The position numbers were made by a program, and so were the translations under genes. Below, one piece after another: positions 7,319-13,578 of a stretch of 14,226 nucleotides of DNA (its first letter is position 1; each line of letters starts with the position of its first letter). The notes beneath the pieces are model-generated. The model worked only from the letters and a program-made list of their open reading frames with translations, was not told the origin of the DNA and searched no databases. Source of the DNA: Bacteroidales bacterium (GTDB lineage Bacteria > Bacteroidota > Bacteroidia > Bacteroidales > UBA932); NCBI GenBank assembly GCA_017555445.1, contig JAFZGK010000084.1, positions 1-14,226 of the forward strand, in the 5' to 3' direction.

Positions 7319-8133
7319 TATAAATTATCGTAAAAACTATTGTAATCCTCTATGTACGAACCATTCTGGATTGCTTCCGCATTATATGGCATTACAGGAA
7401 TACCTGCATTCTTGCAGAAATCTGTAACTTCTTCAGGTACGTCGTCAGATCCGAGAATGATTCCGTCCGAATATGACGCGGCGAGTTTCGCAAGATTTGT
7501 GCCAGTAGTCTCTGTGAGGATTTCCACATCCTGTTCGCTGACATTGCCGAAGATCATCTTTTCCTTAAGGTCTTCAGGAAAGGTTTCAGGTGCATCGTTG
7601 TATAGAGAAAGTACAATCTTGCTGTTAGAGAAGATCGGGTCGTCAATATAAGCCTTCTTCAGATAAAGAGGGAGGACCTGTGATATCCAGCCCTGACAAT
7701 GGATCACGTCAGGTGCCCATCTCAGTTTCTTTACGGTCTCAAGGACGCCGCGTGCGAAGAATATTGCTCTTTCGCCGTTGTCTGCGAAGAATTCTCCGTT
7801 CTCGTCCTTGTAGACGCTCTTGCGGTGGAAATAATCTTCATTGTCAATGAAGTATACCTGCATTCTTGCAGCCGAAATGGATGCAACCTTGATGACAAGC
7901 GGTCTGTCCACATCGCTGATCACGATGTTCATGCCGGAAAGGCGTATTACTTCGTGAAGCTGATTCTTTCTTTCATTGATACAGCCGTATCGAGGCATGA
8001 AGGAACGGATTTCCTTCTTTCTTTCCTGAATGCCCTGAGGAAGGTATCTTCCTATGTTTGCGATGTCTGATTCCGGAAGATAAGGGAACATCTCCGAATT
8101 GACGAACAGAACTCTTTTGACCGATTCACCCAT
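7318..8133 (-). CDS. Short starch/glycogen synthase-like protein (GT5 N-terminal domain only)
   Basis: The product has 271 residues from ATG at 8133. It matches the N-terminal Rossmann domain of GT5 synthases: KRVLFVNSEMFPYLPESD, then IGRYLPQGIQERKKEIRSFMP, ARMQVYFIDNEDYF and PDVIHCQGW. Two things are missing: the KxGGL ADP-glucose loop near the N-terminus, replaced by LPESDIANIGRYLP, and the entire C-terminal GT-B domain (GT5 enzymes are about 480 residues). Bacteroides has a similar short gene, commonly annotated glycogen synthase. Sugar transfer is therefore doubtful; a binding or regulatory role is inferred. A TTG at 8154 would add seven residues, but it would lie about 3 bases from the predicted transcription start, so ATG 8133 is preferred. 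Overlaps the DUF4270 start by one base. Confidence 0.82.
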   Translation of the reverse strand: MGESVKRVLFVNSEMFPYLPESDIANIGRYLPQGIQERKKEIRSFMPRYGCINERKNQLHEVIRLSGMNIVISDVDRPLVIKVASISAARMQVYFIDNEDYFHRKSVYKDENGEFFADNGERAIFFARGVLETVKKLRWAPDVIHCQGWISQVLPLYLKKAYIDDPIFSNSKIVLSLYNDAPETFPEDLKEKMIFGNVSEQDVEILTETTGTNLAKLAASYSDGIILGSDDVPEEVTDFCKNAGIPVMPYNAEAIQNGSYIEDYNSFYDNL

Positions 8134-8162
8134 AATGGTTAATTTTAATGACAAAATCTTTA

Positions 8163-8170
8163 CAAAGATA
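8163..8170 (-). promoter_or_regulatory. -7 element for the GT5-like/DUF4270 operon
   Basis: Read on the - strand these bases are TATCTTTG, a full TAnnTTTG match. Transcription would begin near 8157, giving a leader of about 24 bases before ATG 8133. No clear TTTG stands at the -33 position. Confidence 0.6.
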
Positions 8171-8191
8171 CAAAATATTTTTGAAATTAGC

Positions 8192-8199
8192 TATCTTTG
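8192..8199 (+). promoter_or_regulatory. -7 element for the ftsX-lpxH operon
   Basis: TATCTTTG, a full TAnnTTTG match, 21 bases before the ftsX ATG. Transcription would begin near 8205, leaving a leader of about 15 bases. It forms an exact 8-base inverted repeat with the divergent element at 8163-8170. The -33 position has no good TTTG. Confidence 0.6.
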
Positions 8200-8220
8200 A
8201 CGGTTGATTGGACTTAATGT

Positions 8221-9099
8221 ATGGGCAAAACGGATAATAAGATAATGCGCCGAAGGATAGCGAATGCCTATCTGTCCTCGGTCATAAGCATAAGCCTCGT
8301 GCTTCTTCTTGTAGGAGTGGCGAGCATGCTCCTTGTGAATGCGAGGGGTGTGTCCGACTATTTCAAGGAGAATATGCAGATTTCCGTACTCATGAAGCAG
8401 GATGTTTCAGATGCCGATGCGTTGGAATACCGTGACCTCCTTGAGCAGGAGCGATATATCAAGAGTACGACATTCATTTCACGCGAACAGGGTCAGAGAG
8501 AACTGGCCGACCAGCTTGGAGAAGATTTTCTTGATGTGTTCGAGACATCTCCGATACCTGTATCCGTTGATGTTACTCTCAAGGCTGAATATGTATCAGC
8601 GGACAGCCTGGCTATGGTCAGCAAGGAAATTGCAAAATCGTCGCTTGTGGATGAGGTGGTCTATCAGCAGTCGCTTGTGGATGCGCTCAATGCAAATCTT
8701 GGCAGGATATCTGTAATCATTGCCGTATTTATAGGACTCCTTCTCTTCATTTCTTTTGTCCTTATAAACAATACGGTGAGGCTCAATGTCTTTGCTCGTC
8801 GTTTCACTATTCATACGATGAAACTGGTGGGAGCAACGAAATCATTCATCAGGGCTCCTTTCCTTGTTCAGTCGGCATTCCAAGGAGTCTTTTCTGCGAT
8901 GATTGCCAATATTGTGCTTGTCGTGATGCTGTTTGTAATGAGAAATGAGCTCGAGCAGCTCTTCAGAATATTCAGGATGGACCTTCTGCTTGTAGTCATG
9001 GGAATAGTCCTGGTTTGTGGAATACTTATCTGTCTTGTGAGTACATGGTTTGTAGTTAACAAGCTTGTGGCTCTCAAGAAGGATGAACTTTATTATTAG
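8221..9099 (+). CDS. ftsX: Cell division protein FtsX
   Basis: The product has 292 residues with the FtsX plan: cytoplasmic N-terminus, membrane helix at about 19-39, an extracytoplasmic domain (about 40-162), then three helices (about 163-183, 214-240, 253-278). The segment between helices 2 and 3 carries TIHTMKLVGATKSFIRAPF, the typical FtsX/MacB-like coupling region. FtsX works with the ATPase FtsE to activate peptidoglycan hydrolases at the septum. ftsE is not next to it here. The loop contains the characteristic ISVLMK, then FISREQGQRELADQLGEDFLD. ATG at 8221 is used; a nearby ATG at 8217 is out of frame. DUF3098 follows after 3 bases. Confidence 0.94.
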   Translation: MGKTDNKIMRRRIANAYLSSVISISLVLLLVGVASMLLVNARGVSDYFKENMQISVLMKQDVSDADALEYRDLLEQERYIKSTTFISREQGQRELADQLGEDFLDVFETSPIPVSVDVTLKAEYVSADSLAMVSKEIAKSSLVDEVVYQQSLVDALNANLGRISVIIAVFIGLLLFISFVLINNTVRLNVFARRFTIHTMKLVGATKSFIRAPFLVQSAFQGVFSAMIANIVLVVMLFVMRNELEQLFRIFRMDLLLVVMGIVLVCGILICLVSTWFVVNKLVALKKDELYY

Positions 9100-9102
9100 A
9101 AT

Positions 9103-9345
9103 ATGGAACCGAACGAAAAAATGGCGATAACCCCTAAGGGACTGAAATTTCTTCTTGTAGGACTTCTCGTAATGGTGTCCGGCTACATCCTCATGATGGG
9201 AGGTGGAACCGAGGATCCTGAAGTGTTCAACTATGCGATGTTCGATTTTCGCCGTCTTGTGGCGGCACCTACAGTGATAATCCTCGGTATCATCATTGAG
9301 ATCGTGGCTATCATGGGTATTTTCAAGGATAAAAAGGGGAAATAA
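9103..9345 (+). CDS. DUF3098 small membrane protein
   Basis: The product has 80 residues with two hydrophobic helices (about 15-33 and 53-74) and short charged ends. The segment between them has GGGTEDPEVFNYAMFDFRRL, and it closes with the basic FKDKKGK. This matches the DUF3098 family, found in Bacteroidota between ftsX and uppP. The location, 3 bases after ftsX and 3 before uppP, agrees. The function is not established; the constant neighbourhood suggests a link to division or the wall precursor cycle. There is no sign of truncation. Confidence 0.9.
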   Translation: MEPNEKMAITPKGLKFLLVGLLVMVSGYILMMGGGTEDPEVFNYAMFDFRRLVAAPTVIILGIIIEIVAIMGIFKDKKGK

Positions 9346-9348
9346 CAT

Positions 9349-10203
9349 ATGGAATGGTTTGAAGCTGTCCTCCTCGGCTTAATTCAGGGCCTGACGGAGT
9401 TTCTTCCTGTGAGCAGCAGCGGTCACCTCGAGATCGGCAAGGCTCTTCTCGGTGTTGAGACTACAGATGATCTTCTTTTCACAACGATGGTTCATGCGGC
9501 TACAGTTTTGAGTACCATAGTTGTGTTCCGCAAGCAGATATGGGATCTTCTCAGAGGCTTTTTCTGCGGCATCAAAGGTATCAAGGTGTCAAAGCAGGAT
9601 GGTAAATGTGTGCTGGAATGCAATGACCAGACAGACTACCTTCTGAAGATGGTGGTTTCCATGATTCCTGTATTTGTTGTAGGAGTTTTTCTCAAGGATC
9701 ATGTGGAGTCGCTTTTCGGTTCGATCATGGTGGTGGGTTGTGCTCTAGTAGTCACAGCCATGCTCCTGTTCTTCTCTGATTACGCATCCCGTCCAGGCAG
9801 GAAGTCAATATTTCCTGCAAACACATACCGTAACGGCATTTCATATTGGCAGGCCTTTGCAGTCGGTCTGGGACAGGCCTTTGCAGTAATTCCTGGTCTT
9901 TCACGCTCCGGAACCACCATTTCTACCGGTCTTATCTGCGGAGTGAAGAGAGAGGTGATGGCCCAGTTCTCATTCCTGATGGTTCTTGTACCTATTCTCG
10001 GAGAGACTTTCCTGGAGCTTGTAGGCGGTGAGTTCGGAGCATCTTCAGTAGGTGCTCTTCCGCTTGTACTCGGTTTTGTGTCTGCCTTCCTTTCGGGATT
10101 CTTTGCCTGCAAGGTTATGATAGCTCTTGTCAAGAAGGCTAAGCTCAGCTGGTTCGCCCTTTATTGTCTGATTGCAGCTGCAGCAATCTTTATCTTCGCA
10201 TAA
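9349..10203 (+). CDS. uppP: Undecaprenyl-diphosphatase
   Basis: The product has 284 residues, a full-length member of the BacA/UppP family. The two diagnostic motifs are intact: LIQGLTEFLPVSSSGHL at about 11-27 (Glu17 and Ser22-24) and PGLSRSGTTIS at 182-192 (Arg186). The rest is about eight hydrophobic segments. It removes phosphate from undecaprenyl pyrophosphate on the periplasmic side, recycling the carrier lipid for peptidoglycan and surface polysaccharides, and confers low-level bacitracin resistance. It follows DUF3098 by 3 bases, and its stop overlaps the lpxH ATG as TAATG. In Bacteroides the next genes are usually truB and queA; these are absent here. Confidence 0.96.
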   Translation: MEWFEAVLLGLIQGLTEFLPVSSSGHLEIGKALLGVETTDDLLFTTMVHAATVLSTIVVFRKQIWDLLRGFFCGIKGIKVSKQDGKCVLECNDQTDYLLKMVVSMIPVFVVGVFLKDHVESLFGSIMVVGCALVVTAMLLFFSDYASRPGRKSIFPANTYRNGISYWQAFAVGLGQAFAVIPGLSRSGTTISTGLICGVKREVMAQFSFLMVLVPILGETFLELVGGEFGASSVGALPLVLGFVSAFLSGFFACKVMIALVKKAKLSWFALYCLIAAAAIFIFA

Positions 10204-10919
10204 TGAAAACCTATTTCGTATCAGATGTCCATCTTGGTCTTCAGGTCGCTGATCCTGCGGACAGGGAACGTCGTTTTGTCGACTTTCTGAACGGACTGCC
10301 CGATGACACCGAAGCTGTGTATCTGCTCGGTGACATATGGGATTTTTGGTATGAGTACCGCGATGTGGTCCCTAAGGGTTATATACGTGTCTTTGCAGCC
10401 CTGACCTCTTTGATGGACAGGGGTGTGAGGGTGTATTTCTTTCAAGGAAATCATGACATCTGGACCTACAGCTATTTTGAGGAGATGGGCATGAAGCGTC
10501 TTGAGCAGCCGTATCCCGTTGAAATCGGAGGCAAGAAATTCTGTCTTGGTCATGGAGACGGTCTCGGTCCGGTCCCGTTCGGCTATCGTTTCCTTCGTGG
10601 TGTATTTCACAACAGAATGCTTCAGATCCTTTTCAGCATGCTGCATCCTTGGATAGCCTTCAGCTTCGGTAACGGGTGGTCACGCCACAACCGTCTTGCT
10701 CACAACAAGCAATATGTGTTCAAGGGTGTTGAAGAACCGCTTTATAAGTTTGCTGAAGAATATTCGGCTTCAAATGAGGTTGATTTTTTCATCTTTGGAC
10801 ATTATCATGACTCTGTAGACATGTCAATGCCGTCCGGCTCACGTTTTTTTGTCTTGAAGGACTGGATCAATTCTTCTCCATACATCTGCTTTGATGGAGA
10901 GACTATATCTGTATTATAG
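10203..10919 (+). CDS. lpxH: UDP-2,3-diacylglucosamine diphosphatase-like phosphoesterase
   Basis: The product has 238 residues, the length of LpxH. The calcineurin-like metal ligands are all present: Asp8 and His10 in SDVHLG, Asp44 in LLGDIWDFW, Asn83-His84-Asp85 in GNHD, His117 in LGHGDG, and His200/His202 in FGHYHD. LpxH hydrolyses UDP-2,3-diacylglucosamine to lipid X in lipid A synthesis, at the inner face of the inner membrane. LpxH is distinguished from generic phosphoesterases by size and by ALTSLMDRGVRVYFFQGNHD-like context, but the GNHD (E. coli has GNRD) leaves some doubt. A longer frame with a TTG start lies inside uppP; ATG 10203, overlapping the uppP stop, starts exactly at the conserved MKTYFVSD and is preferred. 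Its 3' end overlaps the convergent DUF4294 gene by 6 bases. Confidence 0.88.
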   Translation: MKTYFVSDVHLGLQVADPADRERRFVDFLNGLPDDTEAVYLLGDIWDFWYEYRDVVPKGYIRVFAALTSLMDRGVRVYFFQGNHDIWTYSYFEEMGMKRLEQPYPVEIGGKKFCLGHGDGLGPVPFGYRFLRGVFHNRMLQILFSMLHPWIAFSFGNGWSRHNRLAHNKQYVFKGVEEPLYKFAEEYSASNEVDFFIFGHYHDSVDMSMPSGSRFFVLKDWINSSPYICFDGETISVL

Positions 10920-11657
10920 ATATTTTTCCGGAATCGGCATCTTTGGCGGGTCCTGCCAGAAAAGTGAGAAATAGAATATGTCGAAATCTCCGGATTCCCA
11001 CATCATCACGAGTTCCTCGGTCAAAGCATCTTCGCCCTCGGGATCATATGGCTTCTTCAGGTCTGAACCGAATATCTTTGCAATTCCTTGCCAGAACCCT
11101 GCTGCAATGCCGCTTTTATATCCTTTTATAATATTATAAGAGGATTTTCCGACTTCTCTGTCAACCAGTTTCATTATAAGGGCACCCTGGCTCACGGTCA
11201 GTTTTCTCATCTGTCCTTCAAACACATCAAAGAGTTCCTCCTGGACCTGATTCACATACTTGTCTCTTTTGGCTCCTTTGAGCTTGTCCGCTGCAATGGT
11301 GCTGTCCGCCTCGTGAACGAGCTTTCTGGCAACCAGAGCATAAGGATAGGCCTTGCTGAAGTTGTGTACGAGTCTGTAATACTTTCTCCATTCGCGTCCC
11401 TTCTGCTTCGGAAGACGTGAATATATCTTGGAGGCCTCCAGAGTATCGTAATAGACCGTGTCTTCTCCTTCTACGAAGAACGGAAGGAATTCCTTTCTCT
11501 TTTCGGGATCTGGTCTTACCTCCTGCACTGAAACGGTCTCCTGATTCTTCTTGCTCTTGTTTGTTCTCCACTTTTGGGCATGTCCATCATGTGCAGCACC
11601 TGTCACGAGGACCAATGCTGCCACCAGAGATATGATATGTCTGCTTGAGAATGACAT
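10914..11657 (-). CDS. Secreted DUF4294 protein
   Basis: The product has 247 residues. The first 27 form a signal peptide, with likely signal peptidase I cleavage after Ala27 (GHA|QKW); there is no lipobox cysteine. The mature part fits DUF4294: AYPYALVARKL (103-113), LIMKLVDREVGKSSYNIIKGY (about 160-180) and FWQGIAKIFGSDLKKPYDPEGED (188-210). The family is found in Bacteroidota and has no known activity. A possible -7 element (TAAATTTG on the - strand, 11669-11662) lies only 5 bases before the ATG, which would make the message nearly leaderless. No terminator is seen in the 3' overlap with lpxH. There is no partner gene on the same strand. Confidence 0.88.
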   Translation of the reverse strand: MSFSSRHIISLVAALVLVTGAAHDGHAQKWRTNKSKKNQETVSVQEVRPDPEKRKEFLPFFVEGEDTVYYDTLEASKIYSRLPKQKGREWRKYYRLVHNFSKAYPYALVARKLVHEADSTIAADKLKGAKRDKYVNQVQEELFDVFEGQMRKLTVSQGALIMKLVDREVGKSSYNIIKGYKSGIAAGFWQGIAKIFGSDLKKPYDPEGEDALTEELVMMWESGDFDIFYFSLFWQDPPKMPIPEKYL

Positions 11658-11661
11658 TTGG

Positions 11662-11669
11662 CAAATTTA
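11662..11669 (-). promoter_or_regulatory. Possible -7 element for the DUF4294 gene
   Basis: On the - strand these bases read TAAATTTG, a TAnnTTTG match, but without a TTTG at the -33 position. Transcription would start within a few bases of the ATG at 11657. AT-rich sequence can produce this by chance. Confidence 0.3.
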
Positions 11670-11747
11670 ATAAAATCTTTGATAATGCTCTTTTTTGAGG
11701 TGTCGAACGACCTTATGCCAAACTATAAAATTGCAAAAATGCCTGAT

Positions 11748-11835
11748 GTCGAAAATGCGGACAATAAGTTTTCAACCACCTTTGTAACTGCATGAAAATG
11801 CGTGATTTAACCTATTAAAAATTCGGTCGAAAATG
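11748..11835. repeat. Direct repeat GTCGAAAATG
   Basis: Exact 10-base copies at 11748-11757 and 11826-11835, 78 bases apart start to start, with a partial copy (GAAAATGCG) from 11794. They lie just upstream of the rplP -33 element. The spacing is not a clean multiple of a helical turn (7.4 turns). Confidence 0.4.
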
Positions 11836-11857
11836 TTGTAAAAAAACTGAAATATTA

Positions 11858-11887
11858 TTTGTATTTCAAAAATTTTTACTACCTTTG
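11858..11887 (+). promoter_or_regulatory. Strong promoter for the rplP ribosomal operon
   Basis: TTTG at 11858-11861 and TACCTTTG at 11880-11887, separated by 18 bases, match both the -33 (TTTG) and the -7 (TAnnTTTG) elements of Bacteroidota promoters. This is the best two-part match in the window. Transcription should start near 11892, leaving a leader of about 86-90 bases. It supplies the second half of the ribosomal gene series, which is cut off from the first half. Confidence 0.8.
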
Positions 11888-11891
11888 CAAC

Positions 11892-11979
11892 CCAATAATT
11901 GAGGACCACTCCGCCCAACCAGCTGATACTCAATTACTTAGGATTATTACGGAAATTTTTAATTAAAAGTAATAGAAAA
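11892..11979 (+). promoter_or_regulatory. Leader of the rplP operon with long-range inverted repeat
   Basis: TAATTGAG (11896-11903) is exactly complementary to CTCAATTA (11929-11936), so an 8-bp stem can enclose a 25-base, C-rich loop. The remainder up to the ATG at 11980 is AT-rich and unstructured, with no Shine-Dalgarno. The frame is open back to a TTG at 11899, but a longer L16 would be abnormal. The structured leader could be a ribosomal protein binding site for autoregulation; this is inference. Confidence 0.45.
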
Positions 11980-12399
11980 ATGTTACAACCAAAGAAAACT
12001 AAATTCAGAAGGCAGCAGAAAGGCCGCATGAAAGGTCTCTCTCAGAGAGGAAACCAGCTTGCATTTGGCTCTTTCGGTATCAAGACCTTGGAAAACTGCT
12101 GGCTCACTGGCCGTCAGATCGAGGCTGCACGTCAGGCTGTTTCACGTTACATGAAGCGTGAGGGTAAGATCTGGATCAGAATCTTCCCTGACAAGCCTTA
12201 CACTAAGAAGCCTGCCGAAGTGCGAATGGGTAAAGGTAAGGGTAGTCCGGAGGGATTCGTATGCCCTGTAACCCCAGGCCGTATCCTTATTGAAGCTGAG
12301 GGCGTATCTCTCGAGATCGCAAAGGAGGCACTTCGCCTCGGAGCTCAGAAACTCCCTGTAACCACAAAGTTCGTGGTACGTAGAGACTATGTAGAATAA
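11980..12399 (+). CDS. rplP: 50S ribosomal protein L16
   Basis: The product has 139 residues (E. coli 136), starting [19 protein letters not shown], the canonical N-terminus. Also present are [22 protein letters not shown], the segment [20 protein letters not shown] and [20 protein letters not shown]16 binds 23S rRNA near the A-site tRNA and central protuberance. The methionine at 11980 is chosen over a TTG further upstream because it begins exactly at the family N-terminus. The expected upstream neighbour, rpsC, is about 10.6 kb away, and this gene has its own promoter and leader. rpmC follows after 17 bases. Confidence 0.98.
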   Translation: MLQPKKTKFRRQQKGRMKGLSQRGNQLAFGSFGIKTLENCWLTGRQIEAARQAVSRYMKREGKIWIRIFPDKPYTKKPAEVRMGKGKGSPEGFVCPVTPGRILIEAEGVSLEIAKEALRLGAQKLPVTTKFVVRRDYVE

Positions 12400-12416
12400 T
12401 TTAATGGAGAAAGAAA

Positions 12417-12611
12417 ATGAAAGCATCTGAAATTCGTGAAATGTCAATCGCAGATATCCGCGAGCGCATCGAGATCGAGAAGGCTAACCTCGATACAGTG
12501 AAGGTTAACCACACAATCTCTCCATTAGAGGATACATCAAAGATCGCAAAGGCAAGAAAGGACATCGCTCGTATGATGACTATCCTTGCTGAGAAAGAGT
12601 CAAAGAACTAA
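12417..12611 (+). CDS. rpmC: 50S ribosomal protein L29
   Basis: The product has 64 residues, the usual L29 size, predicted as two long helices. It begins MKASEIREMSIADIRERIE, like Bacteroidota L29, and ends in KDIARMMTILAEKESKN, the conserved second helix. L29 sits at the peptide exit tunnel next to L23. A purine-rich GGAG (12406-12409) lies 7 bases before the ATG, an SD-like match that may be fortuitous. The gene keeps its usual place between rplP and rpsQ. Confidence 0.97.
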   Translation: MKASEIREMSIADIRERIEIEKANLDTVKVNHTISPLEDTSKIAKARKDIARMMTILAEKESKN

Positions 12612-12625
12612 ATTATTGAATTCTC

Positions 12626-12880
12626 ATGGAAAGAAATCTTCGTAAGGAAAGAATAGGTGTTGTGGTCAGCAACAAGATGGATAAGTCTATCGTAGTTGCG
12701 GTTGAAAGAAAAGAGAAGCACCCAATGTACGGCAAGTTCGTAAAGAAGACCACAAAGTTCGTTGCTCACGATGAGAAGAACGAGTGCAGCAAGGGCGATA
12801 CAGTTCGCATCATGGAGACTCGTCCACTCAGCAAGACAAAGAACTGGAGATTAGTAGAAATCGTAGAAAAAGTTAAGTAA
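12626..12880 (+). CDS. rpsQ: 30S ribosomal protein S17
   Basis: The product has 84 residues, matching S17 (E. coli 84). The OB-fold signature is visible: [61 protein letters not shown]17 binds helix 11 of 16S rRNA and is an early assembly protein. It starts 14 bases after rpmC and ends 2 bases before rplN, so the run is tightly co-transcribed. No SD is visible. Confidence 0.98.
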   Translation: MERNLRKERIGVVVSNKMDKSIVVAVERKEKHPMYGKFVKKTTKFVAHDEKNECSKGDTVRIMETRPLSKTKNWRLVEIVEKVK

Positions 12881-12882
12881 CA

Positions 12883-13248
12883 ATGATACAGCAGGAATCA
12901 CGTTTACAGGTGGCAGACAACAGCGGTGCAAAGGAGGTTCTTTGTATCCGTGTTCTGGGTGGTACCCGCCGCCGTTATGCAAGAGTAGGCGATAAGATCG
13001 TCGTTGCAGTTAAGAGCGCTATCCCTGGCGGTGACGCTAAGAAGGGCTCAGTTTCAAAGGCTGTCGTAGTACGCACAAAGAAAGAGATTCGTCGTGCAGA
13101 TGGTTCATACATCCGTTTCGATGACAATGCTTGCGTTCTCCTTAACAATGCTGGTGAGGTTAAAGGTACTCGTATCTTCGGCCCTGTAGCAAGAGAGCTT
13201 CGCGAGAACTATATGAAGATTGTTTCACTGGCACCAGAGGTCCTCTAA
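12883..13248 (+). CDS. rplN: 50S ribosomal protein L14
   Basis: The product has 121 residues; L14 is 120-123 in most bacteria. The N-terminus [19 protein letters not shown] is unmistakable, followed by [20 protein letters not shown] and, later, [20 protein letters not shown] and [23 protein letters not shown]14 contacts 16S rRNA in the intersubunit bridge with helix 44 and is the docking site for RsfS. It starts 2 bases after rpsQ; rplX follows after 12 bases. No unusual feature. Confidence 0.98.
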   Translation: MIQQESRLQVADNSGAKEVLCIRVLGGTRRRYARVGDKIVVAVKSAIPGGDAKKGSVSKAVVVRTKKEIRRADGSYIRFDDNACVLLNNAGEVKGTRIFGPVARELRENYMKIVSLAPEVL

Positions 13249-13260
13249 AACGCATTCATC

Positions 13261-13575
13261 ATGAAGAAGTTACACATCAAAAAAGGCGACACCGTCTATG
13301 TAAATGCCGGTAACGACAAAGGTAAGACCGGTAAGGTGCTTGAGGTAATCCCTTCAAAGGATCGCGCAATCGTTGAGGGCATCAACATCGTAAGCAAGCA
13401 CGCTAAACCAAGCCCAAAGCATCCTCAGGGTGGTATTGTTAAACAGGAGGCAGGCGTTCACGTTTCTAACCTTCAGCTCGTAGATCCTAAGACAGGAGCT
13501 CCTACAAGAATCGGCCGCAAGGTTGTTGATGGAAAGAAAGTTCGTTTTGCTAAGAAATCAGGAGAGGAGATCTAA
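13261..13575 (+). CDS. rplX: 50S ribosomal protein L24
   Basis: The product has 104 residues, typical for L24. The KOW motif is at the start: [20 protein letters not shown], followed by [20 protein letters not shown] and the [19 protein letters not shown] end. L24 initiates 50S assembly by binding the 5' region of 23S rRNA and lies near the tunnel exit. It precedes rplE by 3 bases. Its last codons (GGAGAGGAGATC) form a purine-rich, SD-like sequence 9 bases before the rplE ATG. Confidence 0.98.
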   Translation: MKKLHIKKGDTVYVNAGNDKGKTGKVLEVIPSKDRAIVEGINIVSKHAKPSPKHPQGGIVKQEAGVHVSNLQLVDPKTGAPTRIGRKVVDGKKVRFAKKSGEEI

Positions 13576-13578
13576 TCA

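Larger units (their letters stand above)
11658..11857. other. AT-rich intergenic stretch between the DUF4294 gene and the rplP promoter
   Basis: Part of a 322-base gap, the only stretch over 300 bases without a gene. No credible reading frame is found. It contains the 10-base sequence GTCGAAAATG twice (11748-11757, 11826-11835), a partial third copy (ATGAAAATG, 11792-11800), and a weak promoter-like CACCTTTG at 11777-11784. These could be regulator-binding sites for the divergent units, but nothing here proves it. Confidence 0.5.

Noticed and set aside
8134..8154. Seven-residue extension of the GT5-like protein from a TTG
   Set aside because: The likely transcription start near 8157 leaves almost no leader, and homologues begin close to MG-KRVLFV.
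8842..9348. 168-codon His-rich - strand frame
   Set aside because: Opposite ftsX and DUF3098, which are both secure; composition is typical of an antisense shadow of membrane protein codons.
10164..10202. 13-residue N-terminal extension of LpxH from a TTG
   Set aside because: It lies inside uppP, and the conserved N-terminus begins exactly at the ATG at 10203, which overlaps the uppP stop.
11657..11722. 7-base inverted repeat TTTGGCA/TGCCAAA
   Set aside because: Short and widely separated in AT-rich sequence, overlapping the DUF4294 start codon; chance is the simplest explanation.
11777..11784. CACCTTTG as a second rplP promoter
   Set aside because: One mismatch in the -7 element and no TTTG at -33; the promoter at 11858-11887 is much better.
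11899..11979. 27-residue N-terminal extension of L16 from a TTG
   Set aside because: L16 families begin at MLQPKK; the preceding frame is merely open leader sequence, and the predicted transcript start is only a few bases before it.
1404..11979. The intervening block as a mobile island
   Set aside because: No integrase, transposase, tRNA, attachment-like repeat or unusual gene content; all genes are chromosomal housekeeping or phylum-typical.
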